The position numbers and the translations under genes were made by a program. Shown piece by piece: positions 46,281 through 58,211 of a stretch of DNA of 64,000 bases. Numbering within the stretch: position 1 is the first letter of the stretch; each line of letters starts with the position of its first letter. The notes under the pieces are model-generated. The model had not been told where the DNA came from and searched no databases. It was given only the letters and a program-made list of their open reading frames with translations. Source of the stretch: Corythucha ciliata (Eukaryota; Arthropoda; Insecta; Hemiptera; Tingidae); NCBI GenBank assembly GCA_038030265.1, contig CM075941.1, positions 13,144,001 to 13,208,000 of the forward strand, given 5' to 3'.

Positions 46281-49200
46281 ATAGTTTGAAGAAGGGGAAG
46301 AGGAAGAGAGGTGAAACGCGACGGCCGGCGTTCCGAATTGTAAGACCTGTTGGGGGGCTTGATTTTTTAATTTTTCCGAGTGAAAGTGTTTTCCCTGCGT
46401 TTATATTTGTAGTTTCCGGGTCGATTTGTTACGACGTTGAGCACGGGTCCAATTGGGGCTATAGATTTACCCAATATGTTGTTACCACTCTTCACTGTCC
46501 AACGCTCTTTTTCTTTCAAAGTTTGGCGCCATCGTGATTAAAGGATCTTTGTAGGAAATTATAAGGGATGCTCGTCGTTTCGACGAGCTTTATTTTCAAC
46601 GTTCTTCTGTAGAAACGCAGCTGCTTAGTGATGATGCTGATAAGAGGAAGGGGTGAAAGTAATAAGTTTCATAATAAAAGCGGTAGACGAATAGATAGAG
46701 GGAAACAAGTTAATAGGAAGCTTATGAAGTAGAAGAAGTTATGCGGCGCAGTAGTGCGGGTCATGGCTCTCTTTGGCCTTGGCCCCTCCTCACCCGCCCT
46801 ATTGAATTTTCCGTAGTGATGAAGGAGGGTGGGGAAGAAAATCAAACCTCGAGGTTTTCCTTGTTCTGCTTCAACGAAACTTTTCCAACTCATGAAAATA
46901 GCTTTGAGGGACACTCCGTTTCCCCTCTATTCACCTGTCATGTCAGTAAAACTAAATTAAAGCGACGGTCTCAGAGTGCGAGCACAGGTCGCATTAATTG
47001 CGCTTTTCATAACTAACTGTTGACCTCCCACTTTAGGTGCATTATTCACGCCAATAAAGTGGATAAATTATATTTGAATAGACGCAGAGAATACAATTCT
47101 AGCGCCAAATCAGTGTGATATATGCATATTGACACGGAGCGCGCTTGTTGGAGGCAGCCTGGTATTATGAGGGAAAAGTGAACAAGGGGGGGGGGGTTCA
47201 AGCCTCAAGCCAGGCATGAAATTCTGTTAGTCGTAATAGCGTGGAGCACATTGATCTGTCCCCTCCCTCCTTTTCCACACAGCCCCGCCGCCGCCGACGG
47301 TTGCCTTCTGCGCCATACTACCCCCCTCATCCCTCTATCTATGGGCTGCTTCTACCCCTTGTGAACCAAACCAATAACCGATAAGTTGAGTCTTCTCCTT
47401 TACTATCATCGCTTTGTATTTCAACACAGATTTGCTTTTTTAGCTAGTAAAGAGTGTTGTATACACCGGAAGATTACTAGCCACAATTCCCTACAAGTTT
47501 TTTATAAAAAAATAGAAGACAAACGAAATTACTGAGTTGCTCGAGAATAATATTTTTACTGTTAATTAAGAAGTCAAAAGATGTAACACCCCCCCCCCCC
47601 CGAACTTCTTTCTTTATAATCCCCCTTCATTCCCCCGCCCTGGTTTAAGTAAGTAATGAAGCGAGGTTAGTATAAAAGGGGTTTAGGGCGCTAATTGCAC
47701 CCTCTACCCAATCTCTCGACTTTCTATTTCCACCTCCTCCTCACTGTTACGAAGGGTCGAACCCTTGTGTGGCAGTACAAAAGGGCAAGAAGGGCCCCAG
47801 CCCCTGAGTCTCTCGTTTTGGATTTATGTGAGCGTCGCTCTGACAGCTCTTTGCCCTTATTGGTTTTTATAAATCTCTTTTTCCCCTTCTTTTTCTTCAG
47901 CATTTTTCTCCCTTTAGTCTATGAAGAGGGAGAGATATTTTTGAGAGCCTTTCTGTTTCATTCATTTTTTTTTCCTCCGACATGTTTGAGGATGATGTTT
48001 ATCAAGAAAGAAAAAGGTGATTTTCTTTTTGTTTAAAAAATCTCAACGAACCCTTTAAATTGTGGAAACGCGTAAATGAGGTCACTCACACACCATCTCC
48101 TCCACCTCCGTCATCGCAACACCAAAAGCTCCAAAAAGTGATTGATGACTTTTAGTTGTTGTTTCGTGAGGCAGGGAGTCGGAGTGAAACGCGGGGTTTT
48201 AAAGCAGACCACCCAGTGGAGGATTTGGCGGTGGTAGGAGGAAGTAAATGGTTTTCCAGGAGACGAGACCATCCGCCCTTTTCCGCTGCGTGGAACGGTA
48301 TTGGGTTTGTAGTGGCGGGGTGAAGGGGGGGGGGGAATTAGGGCTCTCACCCGCGCGCACACGTGGGTTTTTGTTGGCGGAAAAGGTTCTTCTCTGGGCC
48401 CCCAGTTTTTGTTTATATTCGTTTCGTTGGTTCGATAACGTTTAATAGCCTAACGGGTTTTTCAAAAAGCTTCTTTGTCTTCCATGTAATATTGAACGGG
48501 CTCACTTCTCTCTCACTACATCGTGAACGCGCTACAATTCCGGTCTTTTGTAGCCGTGTCTCTCGTCGCATCATTAATTTCTTGAGAGACGTTACAACTG
48601 GGAGAAAAATGAGTTCCACGCTTCTGGGCTGGGAGGGGAAAGTTGGGATCTCAGATACTTTCTAGTGTTTCTAGCGATTGTTTATTTTGCCAGAAGTGCT
48701 TGGGATGAGCACTAACCCACTTACTGCGTTAAACGTCGAAGGTTTTTGGGTCTTCTAGTGAATGGGAGGAAAGCCGTTGTCAGTTCTTTTTGGGGGTCTT
48801 TCAGCTACTGGTAGGGTAGAAGCCCATGTGGCTATTGGGTCAGATGGCTACCACGTTAGAGAGAAATAATCTAGGGGCATGTTCCTTGTACTGTAGCAGC
48901 TTCGAGCACTTACACCTTTCTGGTGATCTTCCTTGGTGGTTGATGTTCTCAGAATTAGAAATAGAAGTAAAGCGAAATGATTTCCGCTAGAGCTCATTTC
49001 TCTGTGCCAGCTTTTCGATGATGTCTCTTGACTTAGAAATGATGAATTCGGTGAATTTTAGCTTTTTTCGCCCCTTTCATGCCAGTAGCTGATGACCTAT
49101 AGTATAGCCTTTAGGAAGTGTCACGGCTAGTCATTTCCTGAACTCGCCACACACGATTGAACACTTCTTAAACATTTTGAAGTTAAAATCCGGTTTCCTA

Positions 49201-50616
49201 TGTAGTTACAGAATCTGTAAATCCTCTCCCCCTAACCTGTAATCCTAACACCATAAAACCACCCCTCACAAAACCCCTTATGGTGCCTTAAACCTCTTCC
49301 ACCCCTCTTTATACAACCCCTTTAGAGAGGCCGATCTGCTTCAAGCCTTCCTCACTGGTATTAAGCCCCTTTACAGACTTTCTCACTACACGATACTTAC
49401 AGGAAGGAAAACCCGCTAGAATTTATGCCTGGAAAAAAAGGCGCCCTGTCCTCACTTCATTACCAGTGCTTCTCCCTTTTCCTCCTTACGAGGACGACAC
49501 CTTGGATATTTTTTTACCCCCAGGAAATTGAGGTTAGATGAGGATGTTGAGTTGTCATAGTGTTATAACTGTGCGCCCTTGTGTGAAACAAAGGACGAGT
49601 TTAAGGATCCCCTTCCCCCCCGCCAGCTCTATGGTTGCTGTCTGTGCGAGAGCAGAAAATGATGACAGACGAGTTGTTTAGTGGTGGTGTGAGTTCATGT
49701 GGGTGAAATGTGTAACATTTCCTCTTCATCCAACCTGCGAGTGAATCGCACACGTGTGTTCCACGAATTTCGAGAGTTGTGTTTTGCGTCGTGAGGTTGA
49801 GGCGGCGGCGGCAGCGGTGGTGGTGGGATGGTAAGGTCGAAATGAGTAGGCGACTACTACGTCACTGGGATCTTTTATTTTTTATTTTTAGGGAGAGAGA
49901 GATTGAGTGAGAAACCCCCAGCACTGAAAAGTGCTGTATATGACGTCTTTGGTGGCAATGACGTAACAGGTACTCCCACGTTTAGCACCCTGATCCCCTC
50001 ACCCTTTAAATGCAAGGTCCGGAAGGACAACGAATTTTAATTGAATGAAGTGGGAAGAATGTGGTTAAATTTAAAGCTTTAGAGCTCATTTTTTTTCCTC
50101 AAAAAACACAACGAGGCACCCACGCCAACGCAGTAAGGCGAAGCATAGCAATAATACGGCTGTAAATTTAAAAGGTCAATAGGCGTTCGATCAATACGCT
50201 ATTACCCTCCACTCTTCTCTCCACCTCTTGCCGTCACACAACCACTAACCGAACTACTGAAATTTCTAGCCAACATTGCAGTATTAGTGATCATACCCCC
50301 TAGTAGGAGAAGGAATCGCGATTTTGAGAAGGTGAAAATATAAAGGGAATCAAGAATTCAAAAGAAAGCAATTAAAACGAGTCCCGGGCGCTTTTGGAAG
50401 GAAATTACTGCGACAACAATAGAAAAGCCAAGATTGAAATTCTTCTTTACCTTCTTCTCTTCGCTCATTAAACTTCCCTCTGGAATGAGAGAGCTTTGAC
50501 GGCAGGTGCAAGGAGGGGGATTGAAGAAGAGTCTCCCGAGTGAGTAGGAGAGTATTTAACTCGGTTTTGAAGAAGAGGATTTCACCGCTCTTCAAGTTTG
50601 AATACTCGAGATCCCA
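46281..50616. other. Gene-poor stretch with short hairpin and homopolymers
   Basis: No supported gene. A perfect 8-bp hairpin (GCTCGTCG, TTT loop, CGACGAGC) lies at 46570-46588. G/C-runs lie at about 47189-47199, 47588-47601 and 48327-48336. Frames of 60-113 codons (for example 47695-48036) are low-complexity and unassigned. Confidence 0.4.
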
Positions 50617-50822
50617 CTTTTTTTTTTTTTTTTTTTTTTGTCTTCTTCATTCTTCAAAAGAGACGCCAGTTTAGTAAAATTATCGACGATCATCGTCATT
50701 ATTGTTTAGGCACAAGCTTCACGTTTTAAGAAGACGCGGAAGGGTAGAGGTACAAGCTGTGCTGTACTAACGATCCCTTCATGCTAATGAGCGTTCGGTT
50801 GAGAGAGAGAGAGAGAGAGAGA
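50617..50822 (+). repeat. T23 homopolymer and (GA)n microsatellite
   Basis: An uninterrupted T-run at 50617-50639 and a (GA)11-type tract at about 50800-50822, with unremarkable sequence between. Confidence 0.9.
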
Positions 50823-52360
50823 CAGCTTTAATGAATTAGGTCTCCCAGGCAGGTGCCTGCCGTTCCACCAATGTGTCCATAGTGTCGCCGCTCTTGTGAC
50901 GCTCGGGGTTTAAATTTAATGACGAGGGAAAACTAACTTTGCTTTGAAGCTTTTTATTTTGTTACGCGGAATAATGTGAACTCTGTACACGTACCTACCC
51001 CCCACCCCGTTGAAAATGGGAAACATAGTGGACCACACGCGACCACCCTCTTTAATTATCATCACCACTATGGGCAGAACTATGTGACAAAAGGTCACTC
51101 GGAATCACTCGGCGGCGGAATATAGCAGCAGACAGGCAGATGGGGTCACCTTTTAAAGGAGGGTCGCGTGTCTAGGCTTTTGATATCCTACGTGTGACCG
51201 GGTTCCGCATTGACTTAATCCTAATTTGAGATAAAACATGGGACGCAAGTGTGGTGTAAAGTATAGAGTTACCATTTTGCCAACCGTTTTCAAAAGATTG
51301 ATTTCGTGGATACGCCTCTCTCAAAAGCCAACTTGGTGGCTTGTCTAAAACAAAAATTTTCCCGTCTGGCATCTTCAAATTCCAAAGGATAAGGAGGGCC
51401 TCTTTAAATGTCAAGTTTCGAGGGGTCGGATAATATTAAATCGCCGTTTGAAACAATTCATTCTGCCAAAAATCAATTACGTGGTGTTCACCACGTACTT
51501 CACAAAACGAATATTTTTGGGCGCATTGGCAGACCTTTCAAGAGGAGAGTGGCCCTGGGTCTTTTATCCCCGGATCTGCGGAAAAGAAGAAAAAAGGAAA
51601 GCTTTATTGAGGTTTTGATCTTTTCTGTGGTTGGGCCTTCTTTGTGGTTGAGCTTTCCTGGAAGCACAGTGCAAGTTTTCTCGCCCTTTCGTCAGTGCCT
51701 AGGATGAAATTGACTGTTTTTAGAGTTAAAATTGTATATTTGTGACGACAAGTCTGTTTCTGGTGTTGGGAAATGGTGTTGGAGAGGAGTACTCTCCAAA
51801 GAGTGTTGATAGGGGGGGGGGAGTATTGTTGGGTTCACCCAGCGGCGTCTATCCCCCCCCCCCTGATGGCTGGACGCGAAATCCCCCTTATGAGCAGTGA
51901 TCTCCCACCACTTTAGAAGGAAAAGTACCGTGAATAACTCTAGTAATTGTAATTGTAATTAATTTAATTATGTACAACCTGTATGTAAACTGGTGTTTAC
52001 ACCCTTCAAATCATGCTGTAATGACCGAAATTCACTCCTCAGGGAGTAAGACTCGTTATTCCCTAGGCAAATAAAGCAGGGTTGCCAATTGTTTCCCAGC
52101 AATATCTGCTTATTGGAGCTCCTGTAGAATAAAAATTACACACATACACAACGCCGCGCCTCCTCTTCTTTATCTGCGAAGTTCGACGAGGAAGCAACAA
52201 ATCGCCGGCTTTTGTTTTCGTTAAAACCCCTCCCATTACATCACAATGCGGCCGGCGGCGCGGCGTTTTTATGTTCAATCTAAGTATGTAACTATACATA
52301 TTTTCAAAATTAAGTACCTTTTGGTTGTACCTACATAAAGTCATGTAGGTATATAACTTT
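50823..52360. other. Unassigned stretch with a few units of the 18-bp repeat family
   Basis: No gene. Between about 51605 and 51655, words such as TTTATTGAGGTTTTG, TCTGTGGTTGGGCCTTC and TTTGTGGTTGAGCTTTCC repeat the unit seen at 31720-32110. G9 is at about 51812 and C10 at about 51851. Confidence 0.5.
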
Positions 52361-52450
52361 GGAGTAAATCAGTTTATTTTCCTCAAGACATTACAGCCCT
52401 CGCGGCGCTAAACTTGTCTCTCGGAAAATAAACCCTGCAATTACTCCCTC
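52361..52450. mobile_element. Short MITE, family M, copy 2
   Basis: Ends GGAGTAAATCAGTTTATTTT and GAAAATAAACC...TTACTCCCTC with core ATTACAGCCCTCGCGGCGC. The same layout as 22374-22473, about 10 bp shorter. Direct comparison of the two copies indicates a mobile family rather than chance. Confidence 0.72.
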
Positions 52451-52869
52451 GATATACATATAATATAATATTAGCTCCGTTCGTTCGAAGGATGGGGTTT
52501 CAAAATAAGGACCTAGTTACCATAACTACACGAAAAGAGAAAGAGAAAGAAAGGTGTGAAATTGGTCACTATTTTATCAGGGGACGGCGCACCCCCTCCA
52601 GACCCCTCCAGCCCACTATGAGCAATCCAGGTTTATATTATCGTTGGTGGAGCCTATGCAACCTACCAAAATGCTTCATTCTTCGAGGGAATACATTTTT
52701 GTGATTTTTTCATTCTCTTATGGTGGATTTTACCACCTCGGCTTAAGATTCGGCTTAAAATTAAGTCGCGCATAAAGGGGGGAAAAAATGCATTTAATTG
52801 TGCGTAAAGTGTAAAAAATGGCTAAACTAAGTCGAACCTTAAGTTGAGGTGGCGAAATCCACCATTAGT

Positions 52870-53390
52870 CATGAATTAGCGGTTTTCCACCATTTTAGCA
52901 ACGAAATTGCTCTCACTTGGCGTAATCTCAACTATAGCCGCGAATTTTTTTTTGTTTTTTCTCGATAATTAATAACGTGAATTAGCGTTTTTCTCTATTT
53001 TGGCCAAGATCTAGCGATTTGTCTCAATTTTACCCACGAATTTGTAATTTTTCTCATTGTCAGTATTTGCCGCAAACTAGCGACTTTTTTCCACTCTTGG
53101 CCATTAATTAGCGCGTTTTCAAACATTTTATTCACAAATTAGCACTTTGTCTCGATATCATCCGCGAATTATAACGATTTTCCTACATTAGGTACATTAC
53201 ATTTTTTCTCAATTTTAGCGACAAATTAGTGTTTTTTTCTAATTTAGTAGTTAATTACTGCCGCGTGTTTTTCCCATGTAGGTATACATTCCGCGAATGA
53301 GCTCTTCTTTCGAATTTTTGTCAAGAAGTAACGTTTTCATCCAGCGAGTTAGCGATATTTCTAAATTCTAGCCGCGACCTAACCCTTTTA
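52870..53390 (+). repeat. Degenerate array of about 30-40-bp units, same family as 31190-31460
   Basis: Units resemble GAATTAGCGTTTTTCTC followed by AATTTTAGCCGC. About a dozen imperfect copies lie between a flank near 52870 and the repeat at 53390. Point changes are dense, so the array is old. Confidence 0.6.
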
Positions 53391-53500
53391 GTGCATTTCA
53401 TTCTGAAAATGCACTATTGGTCTCGTCGTGATGGTGGTAAACATGGGTCATGGCATGTTTTTTTTCATGTTTCAGAACCTCTAGAACATGAATTCAGTGT
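53390..53500 (+). repeat. Dispersed repeat D1, copy 1
   Basis: Starts with an imperfect hairpin (AGTGCATTTCATTC ... AATGCACT), followed by ATTGGTCTCG, then GATGGT, a T-run with CATGTTTCAGAACC, then CTAGAACA. A second copy with the same order lies at 55545-55655. Confidence 0.75.
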
Positions 53501-53927
53501 AAATATAAATTAAGTCACGACGACGACAATTTTAGTTTTAAAAAAACTTTATTTCCCGAATTCGATACACAATGTTCTACGAGACTGAACACAATGTTCA
53601 CAGCAACACAAACACTTAACTAAAACTTGCTCTGGACTCCGCGGTACTGCAATTAGAACTCACTGCTAATAATAATAATGTCTGACTGACTCTTCTTAAG
53701 TCTAAGCCTTTATATACAATAGCAAAAAGATCTAGAATAATCTTGTATAAAACGGGGGGGGAGGGGGGAAGAAAGATCTCGGCTTTACTTGTAAACAATT
53801 CCTGGAAAAGCGCGCGTGGGAAATGCAATGTTTATTTTTTATAGCTGATTAAGCGGTTTGACAGATATAACTTATATACATATATGTATATATAGGTTTA
53901 TTTATTTATTTATAAGCTTATGGCCGT
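53501..53927. other. Unassigned AT-rich stretch
   Basis: No gene. Contains TATATACATATATGTATATA-like simple sequence at about 53873-53895 and TTTA repeats near 53900. Confidence 0.4.
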
Positions 53928-54095
53928 TTTCCTGTTAGCACGATAACTCTCGAAGAAATTAATTTAGCGGAACGTGCCTTGGCACAAAAATCATTAGTCA
54001 TAAGACCCCGGTCGGTATTGCATTTGGGCCAAATCGGTCAAGGTTGAGGGGGGGGGGGAATAAGGGTTGAAATGATAAAAAAATCACTACAAATC
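53928..54095 (+). repeat. Dispersed repeat D2, copy 1
   Basis: Contains TGTTAGCACGATAACTCTCG, then AGTCATAAGACC, CGGTCGGT, GCATTTGGGCCAAATCGGTC, a G-run, then GGTTGAAATG and AAAAAATCACT. A second copy is at 59812-59936, and its opening word recurs at about 59088. Confidence 0.75.
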
Positions 54096-55544
54096 ACACG
54101 GAGAAAAATGTTCGGGTAGATATTACCAAAATTCGGTGTTTCTAATCCAAAAATGTGGTGAAAAAAGTGACTACTCAATCGCCTAGTAAATGTTACCACA
54201 CCAAGTATAGTAAATGGGTTTTGTTTAAATCAACTATGTCAGGACGTAGGACTTACTCCATCTGTGTGCAGTAAAACTAACAACCAAAAAGTTAGATTTA
54301 CAGGATCCAAAAGTAAGCGGTTCATTAACCTACTAGTACACTCAACTTCATAGAATGGTAAAAGTAACCATGAGGTCTGATACCAATAAGTTTTAAGCAG
54401 GGTTGTTCTAGATAAGATTTTAGGTTAAATCAACAATACCGTTTCGGAACAATGAACCTTTTTTTTTTTTTTATTTCAACCAGAGTGTACAGTAAAAGTA
54501 TGGTTAACATTACCCCTTGAAAAGTAGAAGGAGCATTTAGTCATCCGTTGAATTAGCTTGAACTTTGCTATTTTTACTTCGTATAGTTAGGATCTAGTTG
54601 TTTTTACAATACTATTTGCGTGTATGGTCCTGGCACCCATGCCAAAACATTTTTTTGCTGATTCCGCGACTTTATCAAGCAAGGTTAGCATTCTTAATTT
54701 CGAGTCCATTTCGGTCAGATCACCACGCTGCTTGAAGTATTAATCGAATGTCTCACGTGGCTATACCATCAGAAGGTCGCAGCTGCTTTTTTTCTTTGAT
54801 ACTGACATAACATTTCGAAAAAGTTGAACAAGAGCATTAAACGAAGACATAATTATTCGTTGGTGATTCTTTTATCACTTACAGCGATGTTATTCTTTGA
54901 GGTACCGAGCTTTTTAGTTTTTCACGTCGGAGTCCGCCATTGCACAGGAAGTTTGTGTCGTACAAAACAAGGCATCACGCTGTCACTTGTTGAGAGAAAA
55001 ACGGTCTTTCACGTGCCGAAATATGGCGAATACTACAGAAAAGGCCGTTTTTCTTCGTTTCAGCTCTCAATCGTCCACGTGGAGGGGATTGATGAAGCTG
55101 ACTTGACTGAAATTTGGTTAGGATTTACTTGAATTTCAAACTGGGTTAGGTATAGAATCAACTGGAGTACGGTGGGCCGCGCTGAAATATTTGTCCCCCA
55201 GCTTATCGTGCTACCAAACCAAGGGTTATTTAACAAAAATGAAAAGGTAGAATGTAACTTAGTGAAACGTTATTCTCACTTATCTCTCAAGGGGTGGACC
55301 GGACAAAGTAGTTTTGTCAGCTTTACTTTATTATTTAGTTAGTTAGTGGTAAAAAAAAGGCGTTTGCACCTACAATTGAGGTAAAACTGACAATATTGTC
55401 ACGGTGCTTTCAACCAAACGTCATGAGACTGATTTAACCTCTTGCATCGTTTAATATTACCAAAGTTTTGGTTGAAATACGAAAAAGCCAACAACCAAAT
55501 ACCAGTTAGTTAAATTTACTACGTAGATATTAATTTTTGACCAA
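54096..55544. other. Repeat-like stretch without assignment
   Basis: Begins CACGGAGAAAAATG, a word close to the inverted end of the MITE near 59676. GGTTAA/TTAACC-type words recur, with a T14 near 54463. The style resembles 26110-26372, but no definite alignment was established. A 102-codon frame (54824-55132) has no recognised motif. Confidence 0.35.
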
Positions 55545-55655
55545 TTAGTGCATTTCATTCAAAAAATGCACTATTGGTCTCGCCCTGATGGTCGCACATT
55601 TGGGTTGTGATACTTTTTTTCACTTTTCAGAACCCCTAGAACACGAATCCGAGGT
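55545..55655 (+). repeat. Dispersed repeat D1, copy 2
   Basis: Same order of words as 53390-53500: AGTGCATTTCATTC, AATGCACTATTGGTCTCG, GATGGT, a T-run, TTTTCAGAACCCCTAGAACA. It ends about 20 bp before the mariner element. Confidence 0.75.
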
Positions 55656-55676
55656 CGGTTCGATTATATATATAAA

Positions 55677-57603
55677 GGGTGTTTCAGTTTTAATGTGCAA
55701 TACTTGCACATGTTGTAGTACCCACTAAGACGCACCAGAAACGTCATATTGACATATGGCCCAAAATGCTTTCCTCATGAGATATTCGCGAATTTGTGGT
55801 TTTCGTCTAATCTCATCTTTTTTTCTTCAAAATAGCGAGCTACCGGCCAACTGCTTCGATCTGGCCTAAAATTGATGACGGATTCGGAAAGAGCACAAAA
55901 TTGCCTTTTAGAATCCGCCGTTATAGTTGGTTTTGGTGGTTTTGTATGGCATTTATCATCACATGAACATGATGAAAGTGACGTGATTAACTAAGTCAAA
56001 AAAGTTTAAAGCAGTGGCAGTCAGCTGTTTCTTAGTCCCACGGATAGGTTAATTTGAGCAAAACTGCTCCATTATGTCACCTTTAAATTGACTTTAACCT
56101 CGCCCAATTTTGAGTAACCGACCTCTTAACCTAAAAAGTCGTAGCTAAACACTAAAAAGGACTAACTCGCAACACGAGATCTTCAACTAAGGACATTACT
56201 GGAACTACTCCAGTTGATTCGTGCTTTATAATGTTGGATGTCCAGATGATCCTTACTGTCTCGTTTGTGCGTCCTTCATATCATTCTTTCCTTTTTTCGT
56301 GTTCTATTCTGCAAAAATGCCTCGAACATTCACGAATGAGGAGTATACCGATATGATCCTCATCTATGGACAATGTGGGCTTAGTAGCAGTGCCGCACAG
56401 CAGGAATATTTCCGTCGATACCCGAATCATCGTTTTCCTTCAAGAAACGTCTTCTCAGGGCTCTGCAGGACTCTCAGGGAAACTGGTTCATTCCCCAATC
56501 GTCGTTACTTTGATCGTCGTGATTCGAGTGATGACGAGCGGATCTTGGATGAAGTCGAACGCAGTCCTTCGACGAGTACGCGCAGAATTTCTGCAAGGCC
56601 GGGGGTTCCTCATACAACCGTGTGGAGAACTTTAAGAAAGTATTCCTTTCACCCGTACCATCTGCAAAGGGTACATAATTTACTGCCTGGTGACGAGGTC
56701 AGGAGGATCGGTTTTTGTCGGTGGGTCATCACCAATCATTTGCGCCTACGTCATACACTTTTCACTGACGAAGCAACTTTTACACGGGATGGTGTCTTCA
56801 ATTCCCACAATACTCATACGTGGACCCAAGAAAACCCTCGGGGAAAACTACGACTAGCTTCCAACAAAAGTTCTTGGTCAACGTTTGGCTTGGTCTAATC
56901 AATAACCAATTGATTGGGCCATTTGTGTTTGAAGAACTACTAAATGGCCGTAATTACTTAAATTTTTTGGAAAACGAGCTGCCTGGTTTACTCGAGGATC
57001 TTCCCCTGACCACTAGGGAGTGTCTCATTTTCCAACACGATGGTGCCCCTCCACACTACTCTGGAGAAGTGAGACGATATCTTAATGAAGTATTCCCTGG
57101 ACGATGGTTTGGACGAGGTGGTCCGCTCGATTGGCCTGCAAGGTCTCCGGACCTTACGCCCCTCGACTACTTCTAGGGGAAGCCTGAAGTCGATGGTGTT
57201 TAAAGAAAGGGTCAACTCCAGAGAAGATCTCATCCGGCGAATGGTATGCTCTGAAGAAATCAGGCAACAGCCAGCCCATATCCGTAACGCTACCCAATCT
57301 TTAGTCAAAAGAGCCAGGAAATGCTTGGAACAAGGAGGGGGACTTTTCGAACATCTCATTAAATAGTTCGTAAATTACAGTTTTTCATTTTAAGAATTAA
57401 GTTCAGTAAGGTACTAGCTGTCACGGAGGTTAGTTGCTTTCTTTGCAATCCATCATCTTCAGTCAGTCCTATCACTTCACTCATAAGCGCAAAGCATCTG
57501 GAGTAGTTCCAGTAATGTCCTTAGTTGAAGATCTCGTGTTGCGAGTTAGTCATTTTTAGTGTTTAGCTACGACTTTTTAGAATAAGAGGTCGATTACTCA
57601 AAA
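55677..57603 (+). mobile_element. Mariner-like element B, 3' outer end missing
   Basis: Starts GGGTGTTTCAG just after a TATA stretch, like the termini of the elements at 18655 and 59060. An inverted pair about 105 bp long flanks the transposase region (56109-56214 and 57499-57603). Its words include AACTCGCAACACGAGATC and GGACATTACTGGAACTACTCC. The 420 bp outside the left arm have no counterpart on the right, where a degenerate array begins, so the 3' terminus is lost. The element is related to but distinct from the other two mariner-like copies. Confidence 0.8.
56314..57366 (+). pseudogene. Mariner-like transposase, DUF4817-type, two frameshifts
   Basis: The natural start is probably the methionine at 56317, before PRTFTNEEY, inside a longer frame that opens at 56221. 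The N-terminus has EEYTDMILIYGQCG and RNVFSGLCRTLRETG (helix-turn-helix, DUF4817-like), followed by GVPHTTVWRTLRKY (second helix-turn-helix). Catalytic residues are readable: D in LFTDEATFTRDG, D in FQHDGAPPHY, and D in RSPDLTPLDYF, with 36 residues between the second and third. Frame changes fall near 56840 and at 57170-57180, where the expected WG of the LWG motif is lost. The C-terminal part ends at 57366. Transposases of this kind cut at the inverted repeats and insert at TA. This copy cannot be translated whole. Confidence 0.88.
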
Positions 57604-57639
57604 TACCTAATTGCCAATTTTTAGGGTATAATTAGTCGC

Positions 57640-58170
57640 AGTTTAGCCGTTTTCAAAAGGCATAAATCGTCAGTTTTGCTATTTTGGGGAGCGATTATAG
57701 TCAGTTTAGCCGTTTTTATGGTGGGAATAGCTATTTCTAGGTAGTAATAAATCGCTGTTGAGTCCTTTTTAGTAGAGCGAAGGACACAATTTCCCCAAGC
57801 CCCCCCCCCCCCTTGAGGAAATCCTGGATCAGCCGTCTGCTCAAAGATATATCCCTTAATGTAGATAAAAAGCTCATTCGCTGCTCAACTCGAGAAAATA
57901 CGGGGCTGAAGTGGACAAGACGCGATCATTCGCTGCTGAAACGGGGGAAAACGAATAAATCGCGGATCAATTTGGGAAAACTTGTTAATTCACGGCTAAA
58001 ATTGTGAAAAAGTGCTTATATCGCGGCAAAAATTGGGAAAACACCAATTCGTGGTTACTATACATGGCAAGTTTCGGGCTAAAACTCAGAAATAAGAGAG
58101 AGTTAATCGGACTTACGAGCTTATCCGCTGGGAAAATAGAGAAAAATAGAGTTAATTCGCATTTTCCGCA
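57640..58170 (-). repeat. Degenerate array, family of 31190-31460, opposite orientation
   Basis: Units resemble AATTCGCGGCTAAAATTG followed by GGAAAA, that is, the reverse complement of the 52870-53390 unit. The clearest are at 57940-58080. C13 at about 57790-57802 interrupts. Lysine-rich open frames here are artefacts of the repeat. Confidence 0.6.
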
Positions 58171-58211
58171 AGAGTGGATTTATGGTGTGTAACCCCTCCC
58201 AAGACAAAAAC

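Noticed and set aside
46570..46588. Perfect 8-bp hairpin with TTT loop
   Set aside because: Too short to be a miRNA precursor, not followed by a terminator-like T-run, and expected by chance in 64 kb.
47695..48036. 113-codon plus-strand frame rich in Phe and Leu
   Set aside because: It looks hydrophobic because the DNA is T/C-rich. There is no promoter, motif or exon structure.
54824..55132. 102-codon plus-strand frame
   Set aside because: It lies in repeat-like DNA and has no recognised motif.
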